Part shown: positions 40,006 through 49,423 of the stretch, one piece after another
Layout of the letters: each line of letters starts with the position of its first letter
How positions within the stretch are numbered: position 1 is the first letter of the stretch
NCBI RefSeq assembly: GCF_900090245.1
Contig: NZ_FMDN01000005.1
Coordinates: 62,001-126,000, forward strand
Direction: 5' to 3'
From: Micromonospora halophytica
GTDB taxonomy: Bacteria; Actinomycetota; Actinomycetes; Mycobacteriales; Micromonosporaceae
Length of the DNA: 64,000 nt
Made by a program: the position numbers and the translations under genes
Notes under the pieces: model-generated
Told to the model about the DNA's origin: nothing
Database searches by the model: none
What the model saw: only the letters and a program-made list of their open reading frames with translations

Positions 40006-41814
40006 TCAGTCCTCGGTGAGGCGGGCCGGGGGCGTGGGGAACGGGAAGCCGCCGCCCTCGCCCGGCGTCGTCGGGGTGGCGGTAGGCGTGCCGGTCGGCG
40101 GCACGCTCGGCGATTGGGTGGGCTCCGGGACGCCGACCTCGATGGTGACCGTCCTACCCTTGGCCAGTCTGGTACCGGGGCTGGGGTTTTGGCTGGTCAC
40201 CTTGCCCACCTCGGAAGCCGGCACCTGGTCGCCGTCACGCACTCGGACGTCGTAGCCGGCCCGCTCGAGCTCCGCCTTGGCCTGGTCCTCGGAGAGGCCG
40301 GTCACCCGGGGAACCTCCCGGATGTTGCCCCGGGAGACCTCCACCACCACGAGGGTCCCCTCGGCCACGGTCTCGCCCGACCCCGGAGTCACCTTGGTCA
40401 CCGTTCCCTCGGGTTGACCGCTGTCGACCGGCTTCTGATCGACCCTGAGGTTCAAATCCTCAAGCTGTTCCTTGACGTTCTCGTACTGTGAATTGACAAG
40501 GCCAGACGGGATCTTCACCTCCGGCTTGCCGCCGCAGATGTTGACGATCACCTGGCGGTTCTGTTCGAGGGTGCTGCCCGGGCCCGGGCTCTGCTTGGCG
40601 ACCGTGCCCTTCTTGCAGTCGCTGTCGAAGACCTGCTCACCCGCCACCGGCTCCAGGCCGACCTTCCGGATCTCCGCGAACGCGGCGGCCTGGTCCCGGC
40701 CCGCGAGGTTCGGGACCTGGACCTTCTCCGGGTCGTCGGGCTGCAGCAGCAGCGCCGCCACCAGGGCGATCACCGCGAGCACGCCGAGCGCCGCGAACGC
40801 GGCGATCACCCAGGACGAGCTCTTGCGCCGCTGCGGGTCACCGACCCGGGCGGGGATCTGCCGGGTGGCGGGCGCGCCGACCACCTGGGTCGGGTACCCG
40901 GCCGCGGCGGCGGCCGGTCCCATCTGCGCCGTCTCGTCCTGCGGCAGCACCGGGGTGGCCAGCACCGGCCGGCCGGCGGCGGCCCGGAGCAGGTCGGCGC
41001 GCATCTCGCCGGCGCTCTGGTAGCGGTTCAGCGGGTTCTTGGACAGCGCCTTCAGCACGATCGCGTCGATCGCCGGGGTGGCGTCCGGGTTGATGTCGCT
41101 CGGCGTCGGCGGGGCCTCCCGGACGTGCTGGTAGGCGACGCTGACCGGGCTGTCGCCGACGAACGGCGGGTGCCCGCAGAGCAGCTCGAAGAGCACGCAG
41201 CCGCCGGCGTACACGTCGGAGCGGGCGTCCACGGCCTCACCGCGCGCCTGCTCCGGGGAGAGGTACTGCGCGGTGCCGATGACCGCGCTGGTCTGGGTCA
41301 TCGTGGTGGCGCCGCTGGCCAGCGCCCGGGCGATGCCGAAGTCCATCACCTTGACCTGGCCGGTCTGGGTGAGCATCACGTTGCCGGGCTTGATGTCCCG
41401 GTGGATGATGCCGTGCCGGTGGCTGAACTCCAGCGCCGCGCACATGTCGGCGCAGATCTCCAGCGCCCGGCGCGGCTGGAGCCGCCCCTCGACGCCGAGG
41501 ACCTCCTTCAGCGTCCGCCCGTTCACGAACTCCATCACGATGAACGGGAGCGTCTCGCCGGTCGGCGCGGTCTCCTCGCCCGTGTCGTAGACGGCGACGA
41601 TCGCCGGATGGTTCAGTGACGCGGCGTTCTGCGCCTCGCGGCGGAACCGCATCTGGAAGGTGGCGTCCCGGGCCAGGTCGGCGCGGAGCATCTTGATCGC
41701 GACGTCCCGGCCCAGCCGGAGGTCACGTCCGCGGTGCACCTCCGCCATGCCGCCATAGCCGAGCAGCTCGCCGACCTGGTACCTGCCACCGAGCAGGCGG
41801 GCCTGGGCTGTCAT
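40006..41814 (-). CDS. pknB: Ser/Thr protein kinase PknB with three PASTA domains
   Basis: 602 aa from ATG 41814 (ATGA overlap with pknA). Kinase domain at residues 10-275: glycine loop LLGYGGMAEVH, Lys41 in VAIKML, HRD 138-140, DFG at about 158, activation loop with TTMTQTSAVIGT. A juxtamembrane linker, one helix (VIAAFAALGVLAVIALVAALLL) and three extracellular PASTA repeats follow, ending in a Pro/Thr-rich tail. PASTA repeats bind muropeptides or lipid II and let the kinase sense cell-wall synthesis. M. tuberculosis PknB has four repeats, so this one is a repeat shorter. It is the last gene of the fhaA...pknB operon. Confidence 0.96.
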   Translation of the reverse strand: MTAQARLLGGRYQVGELLGYGGMAEVHRGRDLRLGRDVAIKMLRADLARDATFQMRFRREAQNAASLNHPAIVAVYDTGEETAPTGETLPFIVMEFVNGRTLKEVLGVEGRLQPRRALEICADMCAALEFSHRHGIIHRDIKPGNVMLTQTGQVKVMDFGIARALASGATTMTQTSAVIGTAQYLSPEQARGEAVDARSDVYAGGCVLFELLCGHPPFVGDSPVSVAYQHVREAPPTPSDINPDATPAIDAIVLKALSKNPLNRYQSAGEMRADLLRAAAGRPVLATPVLPQDETAQMGPAAAAAGYPTQVVGAPATRQIPARVGDPQRRKSSSWVIAAFAALGVLAVIALVAALLLQPDDPEKVQVPNLAGRDQAAAFAEIRKVGLEPVAGEQVFDSDCKKGTVAKQSPGPGSTLEQNRQVIVNICGGKPEVKIPSGLVNSQYENVKEQLEDLNLRVDQKPVDSGQPEGTVTKVTPGSGETVAEGTLVVVEVSRGNIREVPRVTGLSEDQAKAELERAGYDVRVRDGDQVPASEVGKVTSQNPSPGTRLAKGRTVTIEVGVPEPTQSPSVPPTGTPTATPTTPGEGGGFPFPTPPARLTED

Positions 41815-43259
41815 CGCGTTCGTCGTCCTTCGCTCGTCGTCGTCTCGCCGCCACCAGGTCGGAGCCACACCATCCGACGGTACGACGTCCGGGCCGGATC
41901 GTCGCGTCCGTCGGCGCTCAGCGCGCCGGCCGTCACGTTCGGCGGAACGGGCGCGCCGAAGCTGCCCACCCGCGCCATGTAGGAAATCACGCCGGAGCAG
42001 ACCAGAACCAGTACGGCCAGCAGGATGGCGACCGTCACCATGCCTGACCTGGAACGGCGCACCGGAACGGAGGCCGGGACCGGCTGCCGGGCGTACCCGA
42101 CGGGGCGGTCGGAGCGGGTGGGGGCCGACGGCACCGCCGCGGCGCCCCGGGGACCCATCGGCGGCCGGGCCTGCGGCGGGGCCGGAACGGGCGGCCGCTG
42201 CGCCACCACGGGCGGCTGCGGCTGACGTGCGGTGACCGGCGGGCGGGCCTGACCGGACGCCGCCGGCCGGGCCTGCTGGGGCGGCGGATGCTGCCGGGAC
42301 GTGGCCGGGACCTGGGCCCGGGCCATCGGGGCGGCCGGCGACGCCGGCGCGGCGGAGACCTGGGCCCGCGCGGCCGGGCCGGCGGGTGAGGCCGGCGCCG
42401 CCGACACCGGGCCGGCGTGCCCACCGGCACGCGCCTGGTGGGAGAGGGCGGCCTTCGTCTGCCGGGCGACCGAGGCCAGCGCGGCGGCGCTCGGCCAGCG
42501 GTGGTTCGGGTCCTTCGCCAGCGCCCGCTCGACGAGCACCTTCACCTGCGGCGGGATGTCGCCGGGCAGCGGCCGGGGAGTCTCCCGGACGTGCTTCATG
42601 GCGATCTCCAGCGGGTTGTCCCCCTCGAACGGGCGGCGGCCGGCGAGGCACTGGTACGCGACCACGCCGAGGGCGTACACGTCGGAGGCGGGCGTGGCGA
42701 CCGCTCCGCTGGCCTGCTCCGGGGAGATGTACGAGGCGGTGCCGAGCACCGAGCCGGCGGCGGTGAGCTGGCCGACGAGGTCGGAGCGGGCGATGCCGAA
42801 GTCGGTCAGCACCAGCGTCCCGTTCGGCCGGACAAGGAGGTTGCCGGGCTTGACGTCGCGGTGCACGATGCCCTTCTCGTGGGCGGCGTGCAGCGCGTCG
42901 GCGGCCTGCGCGACGAGCGCCATGGTCCGGGCCGGGGTGAGCCGCCCGACCCGGCTCAGCGTCGACGAGAGGGCGTCGCCCTCGACGTACTCCATCACCA
43001 GGAAGGCGATGTGCTGGTCGCTGCCGAAGTCGTAGACGTCGACCACGCCCGGATGGTTGATGGTGGCCATCGTCCGCGCCTCACCACGGAACCGCTCGGC
43101 GAAGCCGGGCTCGTCCAGCAGCGCCGGGAGCAGGCTCTTCACCGCCACCGTACGGCCGAGCACCTGGTCGGTGCCGCGCCAGACGTCGCCCATGCCACCG
43201 CTGGCGATCCGCTCGTCGAGGCGGTAGCGGTTGCCGAGCTGGACGCCGGGAGAGAGCAT
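41811..43259 (-). CDS. pknA: Ser/Thr protein kinase PknA
   Basis: 482 aa. Kinase domain at residues 10-270 with glycine loop RIASGGMGDVW, catalytic Lys in VAVKSLLP, HRDVKPGN, DFG in LVLTDFGIARS, and APE-like SYISPEQ. The next 130 residues are a Pro/Ala/Gln-rich linker. Then one membrane helix (GMVTVAILLAVLVLVCSGVISYMA) and a short 45-residue exterior tail without PASTA repeats. The start shares one base with the pbpA stop (TGATG). Together with PknB it phosphorylates division and cell-wall proteins. Confidence 0.95.
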   Translation of the reverse strand: MLSPGVQLGNRYRLDERIASGGMGDVWRGTDQVLGRTVAVKSLLPALLDEPGFAERFRGEARTMATINHPGVVDVYDFGSDQHIAFLVMEYVEGDALSSTLSRVGRLTPARTMALVAQAADALHAAHEKGIVHRDVKPGNLLVRPNGTLVLTDFGIARSDLVGQLTAAGSVLGTASYISPEQASGAVATPASDVYALGVVAYQCLAGRRPFEGDNPLEIAMKHVRETPRPLPGDIPPQVKVLVERALAKDPNHRWPSAAALASVARQTKAALSHQARAGGHAGPVSAAPASPAGPAARAQVSAAPASPAAPMARAQVPATSRQHPPPQQARPAASGQARPPVTARQPQPPVVAQRPPVPAPPQARPPMGPRGAAAVPSAPTRSDRPVGYARQPVPASVPVRRSRSGMVTVAILLAVLVLVCSGVISYMARVGSFGAPVPPNVTAGALSADGRDDPARTSYRRMVWLRPGGGETTTSEGRRTR

Positions 43260-44764
43260 CAGCGACTCCCGGAGTCGGCGGCGGCCGCCTGCATGATCCG
43301 GCCACCGATCCGGGCCGCCTCGGCGCTGCCGCCGCTGCCCGCCTCCTCCAGCACCACGCAGACGGCGGAGACCGGCTTGTCGTCCTTGTCGAGGGCGAAG
43401 CCGATGAACCAGCCGTGGTCGGGGGTGCCCGGGCCGGACTGCGCGGTGCCGGTCTTGCCGCCGACGGTGTAGCCGTTGAACTGGGCGTTACGGCCGGTGC
43501 CGTTGCGCACCACGCTGACCATCATGTCCCGTAGGTCGGCGGCGACCCGGTCGTCGACCGGCCGGCGCAGCACACGCGGGTCGGCGTTGTCGTAGCTGGT
43601 GGTGCGGTCCGGGCCGAGCAGCTGCTTCACCAGGTACGGCCGCATCTGCTTGCCGCCGTGGGCCACCGCCGCAGCGATCATCGCGCCTTCCAGCGGGGTC
43701 ATCTTGACGTCCCGCTGGCCGATCGAGGACTGGGCCAGCGCGGCCGGGTCGGTCGCTCCGCCGGGGGCCTCCATCGCGCCGGTCCGGCTGGGCGCCACGG
43801 TCAGGCCCCCCTCGCCGAGCCGGCCGACGGTGAGGTCGTCCTGCTCGAAGCCGAACTGGCGGGCCTTCTCCTTCACCGTGTCCGCCCCGAGCTTCACGCC
43901 GAGCTGGGCGAAGCCGGTGTTGCACGACTCGGTGACCGCGTTCATCAGGGTGACCTGCGCCTCGGGGCAGATCGACGGGGCGGCGTTACGGATCGGGGTG
44001 CCGGAGGTCGGCGGGGTCCAGCTCGCCCCGGCCGGGATCTGGGTCTCCTTGGTGACCCCGTTCTCCAGGGCCGCCGCGGCGATGACGATCTTGAAGGTGG
44101 AGCCGGGCGGCAGGACCTCCGACAGCGCCCGGTTCTTCAGCGGGCCGTCCGGGTTGCGCTCCAGCTCGTTGTACGCCGCCGTGGCCTTGTCGGTGTCGTG
44201 GCTGGCCAGCGGATTCGGGTCGAAGCTGGGCATCGAGACGAGCGCCTGCACCGCCCCGGTACGCGGGTCGATGGCGATCGCCGCGCCCTTCTTCACCCCG
44301 TTGTTGTTGTTGCGCAGCTGGTCGTACGCGGTGTCCTGGGCGCGCTTGGAGATGGTGAGCAGCACGTTGCCGCCGCCCGACTCGTCCCCGGTGAACATGT
44401 CCTTGACCCGGTTGGCGAAGAGCACGTCGCTGGTGCCGGCCAGGAAGTCGTCCTCGGCCCGCTCGATGCCGGTCTCGGCGAGGTTGACCGGCTTGTAGCC
44501 GAGCATGTGCGCGTACTTCGCCCCGCCGGGGTAGGTACGCAGGTACTTCAGCTTGCCGCCGGTCTCCTTGCTGGTGGCGACGGCGGTGCCACCGGCCTCG
44601 ATGTTGCCGCGCCGGTTCTCGTACTCGGCCACCTGGACCCGGCCGTTGTAGTCGCTGTTGCGGTATTCGTCGGCCTTGTAGAACTGGATCCAGTTCAGGT
44701 TGGCGAAGAGCAGGCCGAACAGGACCATGACGACGACGCCGACGCGGCGCAGGGGTGCGTTCAC
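43259..44764 (-). CDS. pbpA: penicillin-binding protein PbpA (class B transpeptidase)
   Basis: 501 aa. An N-terminal membrane anchor (VGVVVMVLFGLLFANLNWIQ) precedes a dimerisation/pedestal domain and the transpeptidase domain. The transpeptidase motifs are SxxK in PPGSTFKIVIAAA, SxN in TESCNTGFAQLG and KTG in VGGKTGTAQSGPG. It cross-links peptidoglycan during elongation/division with RodA. Overlaps of 4 bp with rodA and 1 bp with pknA show tight coupling. Confidence 0.96.
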   Translation of the reverse strand: MNAPLRRVGVVVMVLFGLLFANLNWIQFYKADEYRNSDYNGRVQVAEYENRRGNIEAGGTAVATSKETGGKLKYLRTYPGGAKYAHMLGYKPVNLAETGIERAEDDFLAGTSDVLFANRVKDMFTGDESGGGNVLLTISKRAQDTAYDQLRNNNNGVKKGAAIAIDPRTGAVQALVSMPSFDPNPLASHDTDKATAAYNELERNPDGPLKNRALSEVLPPGSTFKIVIAAAALENGVTKETQIPAGASWTPPTSGTPIRNAAPSICPEAQVTLMNAVTESCNTGFAQLGVKLGADTVKEKARQFGFEQDDLTVGRLGEGGLTVAPSRTGAMEAPGGATDPAALAQSSIGQRDVKMTPLEGAMIAAAVAHGGKQMRPYLVKQLLGPDRTTSYDNADPRVLRRPVDDRVAADLRDMMVSVVRNGTGRNAQFNGYTVGGKTGTAQSGPGTPDHGWFIGFALDKDDKPVSAVCVVLEEAGSGGSAEAARIGGRIMQAAAADSGSR

Positions 44765-46251
44765 GGGCGGATCACCTCCGTGGGGGCACCGTGCAGCTGC
44801 TCCGGCGGGCCCCCGGCGGGCCTGGCCGCCGGGCCACCGCCCTGGGTGACCGGCCGACGGGCGGCGTCGGAGACCCGGAGCAGCACCGCGACGAGCAGCC
44901 AGTTGGCCATCAACGACGAACCGCCGGCGGAGAGGAACGGCGTGGTCTGGCCGGTCAGCGGAATGAGCTTGCTGATCCCGCCGATGATCACGAAGACCTG
45001 GAGCCCGAGGGTGAAGGCCAGGCCACCGGCGACCAGCTTGCCGAACGAGTCGCGGACGGCAAGCCCGGCCCGCAGGCCCCGCTCGACGATGAGCAGGTAG
45101 ACCACGAGCAGTGCGGTCAGGCCGAACAGGCCGATCTCCTCGCCGATGCCGGCGAAGATGAAGTCGTTCTGCACCTCGGGGATCTCCAGCGGCTCACCGG
45201 CGCCCGGCCCGGTCCCGAAGAGGCCACCGCTGCCGAGGCCGAGCAGCCCCTGCACCAGCTGGTAACCCCGGTCGTACGGCTCGGCGAACGGGTCCAGCCA
45301 GATCTCCGCGCGGGTGTAGAAGTTCAGGAACGGCCCGCCTACCGACCCACCCAGCACGTACGCGAGGTACGCGCCGCCGAAGAAGAGCACCAGACCGATC
45401 AGCAGCCAACTGACCCGCTCGGTGGCGATGTAGAGCGTCACCACGAACATGCCGAAGTAGAGCAGCGAGGTGCCCAGGTCCTTCTCGAAGACCAGCACCA
45501 GCAGACTGATCAGCCAGACCACGACCACCGGGCCGAGGTCACGGCCGCGCGGGAAGTCGATGCCGAGGATCCGGCGGCTGGCCAGCGAGAGCACCTCACG
45601 CTTGCGGACCAGGTAGTAGGCGAAGAAGACCAGCAGGGCCAGCTTGGCGAACTCACCGGGCTGGATGCTGAAGCCGCCGACCCGGATCCAGAGCTTCGCG
45701 CCGTTGATCTCGGAGAACCGTCCGGGCAGCACCGCCGGGATCATCACCAGCACGATGCCGGCCAGGCCCAGGGTGTACGCGTACCGGGAGACCGAACGGT
45801 GGTCGCGCATCAGGGCGAGCAGCCCGGCGGCGAGCATCACCGAGGCGAGCGTCCAGGCGAGCTGGCGGCCACCGGTGCCGGCGAAGATGGCCAGCGTCTC
45901 CCGGTCGGCCGGGGCGGCCTTACCCAGGTCGAGCCGGCGCAGGAAGCCCACCCCGATGCCGTTGAGCAGCGCCACCGCGGGCAGCAGCGCCGGATCGGCG
46001 AAGGGCGCCAGCCAGCGGATCACCAGGTGCATGCCGACGAAGACCAGAGTCAGCGCGGCGGCCGGCATCCAGAAGTCCGGGGTGACCGTGTCGAGCATGT
46101 TCGCCTCGACGATCGCCCCGTAGGCCGCCACCAGCACCATGGCCAGCAGCAGCAGGGAGAGCTCAGCGTTGCGCCGGGACCGCGCCAGGCGTACGCCGGG
46201 CTGCTCGCCCGTCGTGGCGGGCGAGGCTGCCGGTGTGGCGGCTGCGGTCAC
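44761..46251 (-). CDS. rodA: FtsW/RodA/SpoVE family peptidoglycan glycosyltransferase
   Basis: 496 aa with ten or more membrane helices. The SEDS motifs are present: WIRVGGFSIQPGEFAKLALLVFFAYYLVRKR, PVVVVWLISLLVLVFEKDLGTSLLYFGMF, YQLVQGLLGLGSGGLFGTGPGAG and EVQNDFIFAGIGEEIGLFG. It polymerises lipid II into glycan strands and works with the PbpA transpeptidase encoded next to it. In the conserved operon this gene is called rodA. Confidence 0.95.
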   Translation of the reverse strand: MTAAATPAASPATTGEQPGVRLARSRRNAELSLLLLAMVLVAAYGAIVEANMLDTVTPDFWMPAAALTLVFVGMHLVIRWLAPFADPALLPAVALLNGIGVGFLRRLDLGKAAPADRETLAIFAGTGGRQLAWTLASVMLAAGLLALMRDHRSVSRYAYTLGLAGIVLVMIPAVLPGRFSEINGAKLWIRVGGFSIQPGEFAKLALLVFFAYYLVRKREVLSLASRRILGIDFPRGRDLGPVVVVWLISLLVLVFEKDLGTSLLYFGMFVVTLYIATERVSWLLIGLVLFFGGAYLAYVLGGSVGGPFLNFYTRAEIWLDPFAEPYDRGYQLVQGLLGLGSGGLFGTGPGAGEPLEIPEVQNDFIFAGIGEEIGLFGLTALLVVYLLIVERGLRAGLAVRDSFGKLVAGGLAFTLGLQVFVIIGGISKLIPLTGQTTPFLSAGGSSLMANWLLVAVLLRVSDAARRPVTQGGGPAARPAGGPPEQLHGAPTEVIRP

Positions 46252-46280
46252 GGATCGGTCCTCGGACTCTCAGCCGGCGT

Positions 46281-47705
46281 TCACTCGGGCGACCGGCAGC
46301 CCGCCGGGTCCACGACCGGCGGGACCGCGTCGGAGGCCGAGGCGTCGGGCGTGGTGGCGGGCACCGGGGTGGCGGTGGCGAGCGGGGCACGGGTGCCCGT
46401 CGGCGTGGCCCCCACCGCCGGGCTGCCGGTGGGCGCGACCGGGGAGGCGGTGACTGCCACGGTCGGGCTCGGCGGGCAGATCGGCTTGAGGTTGGGGTTG
46501 GCCGGGTCGTCGCTGGTCAGCTCGGACAGCCGACGCAGCGCGTCCGACTCGCTCTTGGCCTGGATGCCCTGCTTGACCTGCTCCTGCGCGGCGAGGGTGA
46601 GGTCGTCGAGCTTGGCCGGGCTGGTCGAGTGGACCTGGGAGAGGTCGAGCCCGGCGACCTGGCCGGGCACCCCGCGGAAGACCGCGAGTTCCCCCTGTTC
46701 GGTCGCCCCGACGTAGTACTGCCGTTGGGTGTAGCTCCACCCGGCGAAGAGGCCACCACCGAGGATGATCAGCAGCGCCACCAGCATCGCGATGGTGCGC
46801 AGCGGCCGGCGGCGGGACCGCTCCGGCTCGTCGTCCCGGTTGGCGGCCGGGTCGTCCTCGGGGGCCGCCGGGCGCGGGGCCGAGAGCGCCGAGGCCCGGG
46901 CCGCCGGGGTGGAGACGTCGGCGGAGGTGGCCATGCCGCGATCGCGTGCGGCGGCGCCGCCGACGATCGGGCTGGCTTCGACGATGTCCTGGTCGGTCGC
47001 GTCCGCGATGATCACGGTGATGTTGTCCGGCCCGCCGCCACGCAGCGCGAGCTGCACCAGGCGCTCGACGCACTGCTGCGGGTCGGTGTACTCGCGCATG
47101 GTGTCGGCGATGGTGTCCGCGCTGACCACGCCGGAGAGGCCGTCGGAGCAGATCAGGTAGCGGTCGCCGGGGAGCACCTGCCGGACGCTGTACTCCGGGT
47201 CGATGTCCCGGCCGTCGAGGGCGCGGGTGAGCAGCGAGCGCTGGGGGTGGCTGCTCGCCTCCTCCGCGCTGATCCGTCCCTCGTCGACGAGCATCTGGAC
47301 GTAGGTGTCGTCCTTGGTGATCTGCGCGAACTCGCCGTTGCGCAGGAGGTAGGCCCGCGAGTCACCGATGTGGACCATGCCGATCTTGCTGCCCGAGAAG
47401 AGGGTGGCGGTGAGCGTGGTGCCCATCCCCTCCAGCTGCGGGTTGGCGTCCACGGTGTCGCGGAGCTGCTGGTTGGCGGTGCCCACGGCGGAGCGCAGCG
47501 CGTCGACGAGAGCGTCCCCCGGGACGTCCTCGTCGAGCGGTGCCATGGCACCGATGACGATGTTGCTGGCGACGTCACCGGCGGCCATGCCGCCCATGCC
47601 GTCGGCGACGGCGAGGAGCCGCGGCCCGGCGTAGACGGAATCCTGGTTTCCGTCTCGGATCAGACCGCGGTCGCTGTGGGCCGCATAGCGCAGGGTCAAA
47701 GTCAT
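46281..47705 (-). CDS. pstP: PP2C-type Ser/Thr phosphatase PstP
   Basis: 474 aa. The catalytic domain (1-240) shows the PPM metal motifs: GLIRDGNQDSVYAGPRLLAVADGMGGMAAGDVAS, GTTLTATLFSGSKIGMVHIGDSRAYLLRNGEF, LICSDGLSGVVS and GGGPDNITVIIAD. An Arg-rich linker, one helix (IAMLVALLIILGGGLFAGW), and a Thr/Pro-rich exterior part ending with a Cys-containing tail (PAGCRSPE) follow. It reverses PknA/PknB phosphorylation. It overlaps fhaB by 4 bp. Confidence 0.95.
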   Translation of the reverse strand: MTLTLRYAAHSDRGLIRDGNQDSVYAGPRLLAVADGMGGMAAGDVASNIVIGAMAPLDEDVPGDALVDALRSAVGTANQQLRDTVDANPQLEGMGTTLTATLFSGSKIGMVHIGDSRAYLLRNGEFAQITKDDTYVQMLVDEGRISAEEASSHPQRSLLTRALDGRDIDPEYSVRQVLPGDRYLICSDGLSGVVSADTIADTMREYTDPQQCVERLVQLALRGGGPDNITVIIADATDQDIVEASPIVGGAAARDRGMATSADVSTPAARASALSAPRPAAPEDDPAANRDDEPERSRRRPLRTIAMLVALLIILGGGLFAGWSYTQRQYYVGATEQGELAVFRGVPGQVAGLDLSQVHSTSPAKLDDLTLAAQEQVKQGIQAKSESDALRRLSELTSDDPANPNLKPICPPSPTVAVTASPVAPTGSPAVGATPTGTRAPLATATPVPATTPDASASDAVPPVVDPAGCRSPE

Positions 47706-48187
47706 GGCCGTAATTCGAGGGAAGTGCGGCCGATACGGATCGGCACGCCGAGGGGGACGGGGGTCGGTCCGGTGACCTTAGCGCGATCCAGGTACGTGCC
47801 GTTAGTCGAACCGAGGTCCTCGACGAACCACTGCCCGTCGCGGGGCACGAGCCGGGCGTGCCGCGCGGAGGCGTAGTCGTCGGTGATCACGAGGGTGGAG
47901 TCCTCGGCCCGACCGATGGTGATCTGCGCTTCGCCGAGGGTGATCCGGGTGCCGGCGAGCTGGCCGGCGGTGACCACCAGCTGGTGTGCGGCCCTGCCCC
48001 GCTTCACCTTCGCCGGCTTCCCCGCCTGCTGGGTCGACGCGCCGACCCCGCGTGGCGCGGCCACCAGCCGGCCTGACCGGGCTCCTGCGAAGAGGTCACG
48101 GCGGATCACGCCCACCACCGTGAACACGAAGATCCACAGCAGGATGAGGAACCCGAACCGGGCGACGGTGATCACGAGCTCCGGCAA
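47702..48187 (-). CDS. fhaB: FHA domain protein FhaB (FipA)
   Basis: 161 aa from an unusual TTG start (MPELVITVARFGFLILLWIFVFT). One N-terminal membrane helix, a basic linker, and a C-terminal FHA domain with ITIGRAEDSTLVI, SARHARLVPRDGQWFVEDLGSTNGTYLD. FHA domains bind phosphothreonine, here in kinase substrates and in the kinases' activation loops. In mycobacteria FhaB/FipA links PknA signalling to division. Confidence 0.95.
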   Translation of the reverse strand: MPELVITVARFGFLILLWIFVFTVVGVIRRDLFAGARSGRLVAAPRGVGASTQQAGKPAKVKRGRAAHQLVVTAGQLAGTRITLGEAQITIGRAEDSTLVITDDYASARHARLVPRDGQWFVEDLGSTNGTYLDRAKVTGPTPVPLGVPIRIGRTSLELRP

Positions 48188-48193
48188 GGCGGA

Positions 48194-48958
48194 TCAGCCG
48201 TCCACGCGGAAGGTCAGGGTGGTGGTGCCGAGCTGGATCATGTCGCCGGGGTTGAGGGCGACCGCGGAGACGCGCTGGCCGTTGACCATCGTGCCGTTGG
48301 TCGACCCGAGGTCGGTCAGCACCACCTGGCCGCCGTCGAAGTCCAGCCGGGCGTGTCGCCGGGAGATGCCGACGTCGGGCAGGCGCAGGTTGGCCTGGTC
48401 GCCGCGGCCGATCACGGTCGAGCCCATCTGGAGCGGGTAGGTGCGGCCGTCGCCGGAGACCAGCCGGACGTTGCGGCCGGCGCCGTGCCCCGGCGGCGGG
48501 CCGTAGCCGCCTCCCTGGTCGTACGCCGGGTACGCGGGCGGGCCGGCGTCGTAGCCGCCGGGCGCGGAGACCGGGGCGACCTCGCCACCGGTGTAGACCT
48601 CGGCGGTGACCCGGAACATGCCGGTGTCCAGCCCTTCGCCGCGCTCGATCTCGACGATCACGTCGCCGTAGACCGTCCAGGCCTGCTCGCCGATGAACTC
48701 CGCCTGCGACTGGGCCAGCTCCTGGGCCAGCGCGGCAGCGTACGGCGCCAGCCGACTGTGGTCGTACGGCGAGAGATCGATCACGTAGCGGTTGGGCACC
48801 AACGTGCGGCCACCAGCAAGGATGGCCTTGTGCGCCTCGGCCTCCCGCTGCATGGCGTTGAGGATCTCCACGGGGTGGACCACCCCTTTGAAGACCTTGG
48901 CGAAAGCCCCTTCGACCAGGCCTTCCAGACGCTTCTCGAAGCGTTGCAGCACGCTCAC
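48194..48958 (-). CDS. fhaA: FHA domain protein FhaA (DUF3662 + FHA)
   Basis: 254 aa from GTG 48958, chosen for GAGGAGGAG 5 bp upstream and for the family-typical start VSVLQRFEKRLEGLVEGAFAKVFKG; an ATG at 48985 adds nine residues. An N-terminal DUF3662 domain (residues 1-125, VHPVEILNAMQREAEAHKAI), a short Gly/Pro/Tyr linker, and the FHA domain (VIGRGDQANLRLPDVGISRRHARLDF, LTDLGSTNGTMVNGQRV). The mycobacterial homologue binds phosphorylated MviN and regulates late peptidoglycan synthesis. First gene of the operon. The 252-bp upstream gap to tRNA-Leu must hold the operon promoter, but I cannot pin it down. Confidence 0.95.
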   Translation of the reverse strand: MSVLQRFEKRLEGLVEGAFAKVFKGVVHPVEILNAMQREAEAHKAILAGGRTLVPNRYVIDLSPYDHSRLAPYAAALAQELAQSQAEFIGEQAWTVYGDVIVEIERGEGLDTGMFRVTAEVYTGGEVAPVSAPGGYDAGPPAYPAYDQGGGYGPPPGHGAGRNVRLVSGDGRTYPLQMGSTVIGRGDQANLRLPDVGISRRHARLDFDGGQVVLTDLGSTNGTMVNGQRVSAVALNPGDMIQLGTTTLTFRVDG

Positions 48959-49186
48959 CGGCTCCTCCTCGGGTCCCGAGGACATGATGGTATCCGGCCG
49001 GGGCGCATGCAGCTCGCGCGCCGCTCGGCGGCCTGGCGGCGGCCCGTTCCTCGGGGGCGCGTCGGGCGTGCTACTGTTTCGTCCGCCGCGAACGGTGACC
49101 GCTCAACAGAGCGTAACCGGTCGGGGCACGACAGAGGACACCCAGATCGTCCCGGGCCGCTGGCGACAGCGACCGGCGGCACAGGC

Positions 49187-49192
49187 TAGAGT
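49187..49192 (+). promoter_or_regulatory. possible -10 element of the tRNA-Leu gene
   Basis: TAGAGT, 18 bp before the tRNA start, a good distance for a stable-RNA promoter. The -35 region is not convincing. Confidence 0.35.
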
Positions 49193-49210
49193 GTTCGAGG
49201 TCGAAGCCAC

Positions 49211-49296
49211 GGGGATGTGGCGGAATGGCAGACGCGCACGGTTCAGGTCCGTGTGTCCGAAAGGACGTGGGGGTTCAACTCCCCCCATCCCCACCA
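49211..49296 (+). tRNA. tRNA-Leu (anticodon CAG), CCA encoded
   Basis: Acceptor GGGGATG pairs with CATCCCC, discriminator A and encoded CCA. Anticodon loop TTCAGGT gives anticodon CAG, with a class II variable arm (GTCCGAAAGGAC) and T arm GGGGG-TTCAACT-CCCCC. In M. tuberculosis a tRNA-Leu occupies the same place beyond fhaA, which supports conserved synteny. Confidence 0.96.
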
Positions 49297-49423
49297 GATG
49301 ACGAGGGCTCCGCGATCGCGGGGCCCTCGCTTCGTGTCGGGAGCGGGCCGGACGGATCGGGGCGTGCCGGACGTCACGCTATGCTCCGATGGTTTCCAGC
49401 CTCCTATTGACCAGGAGTGGCGT

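Noticed and set aside
40006-42651. 881-codon open frame suggesting a longer PknB
   Set aside because: The extension upstream of ATG 41814 lies antisense-free but in the wrong frame of pknA and is Arg/Gly/Pro noise. The kinase starts normally at 41814 with an ATGA overlap.
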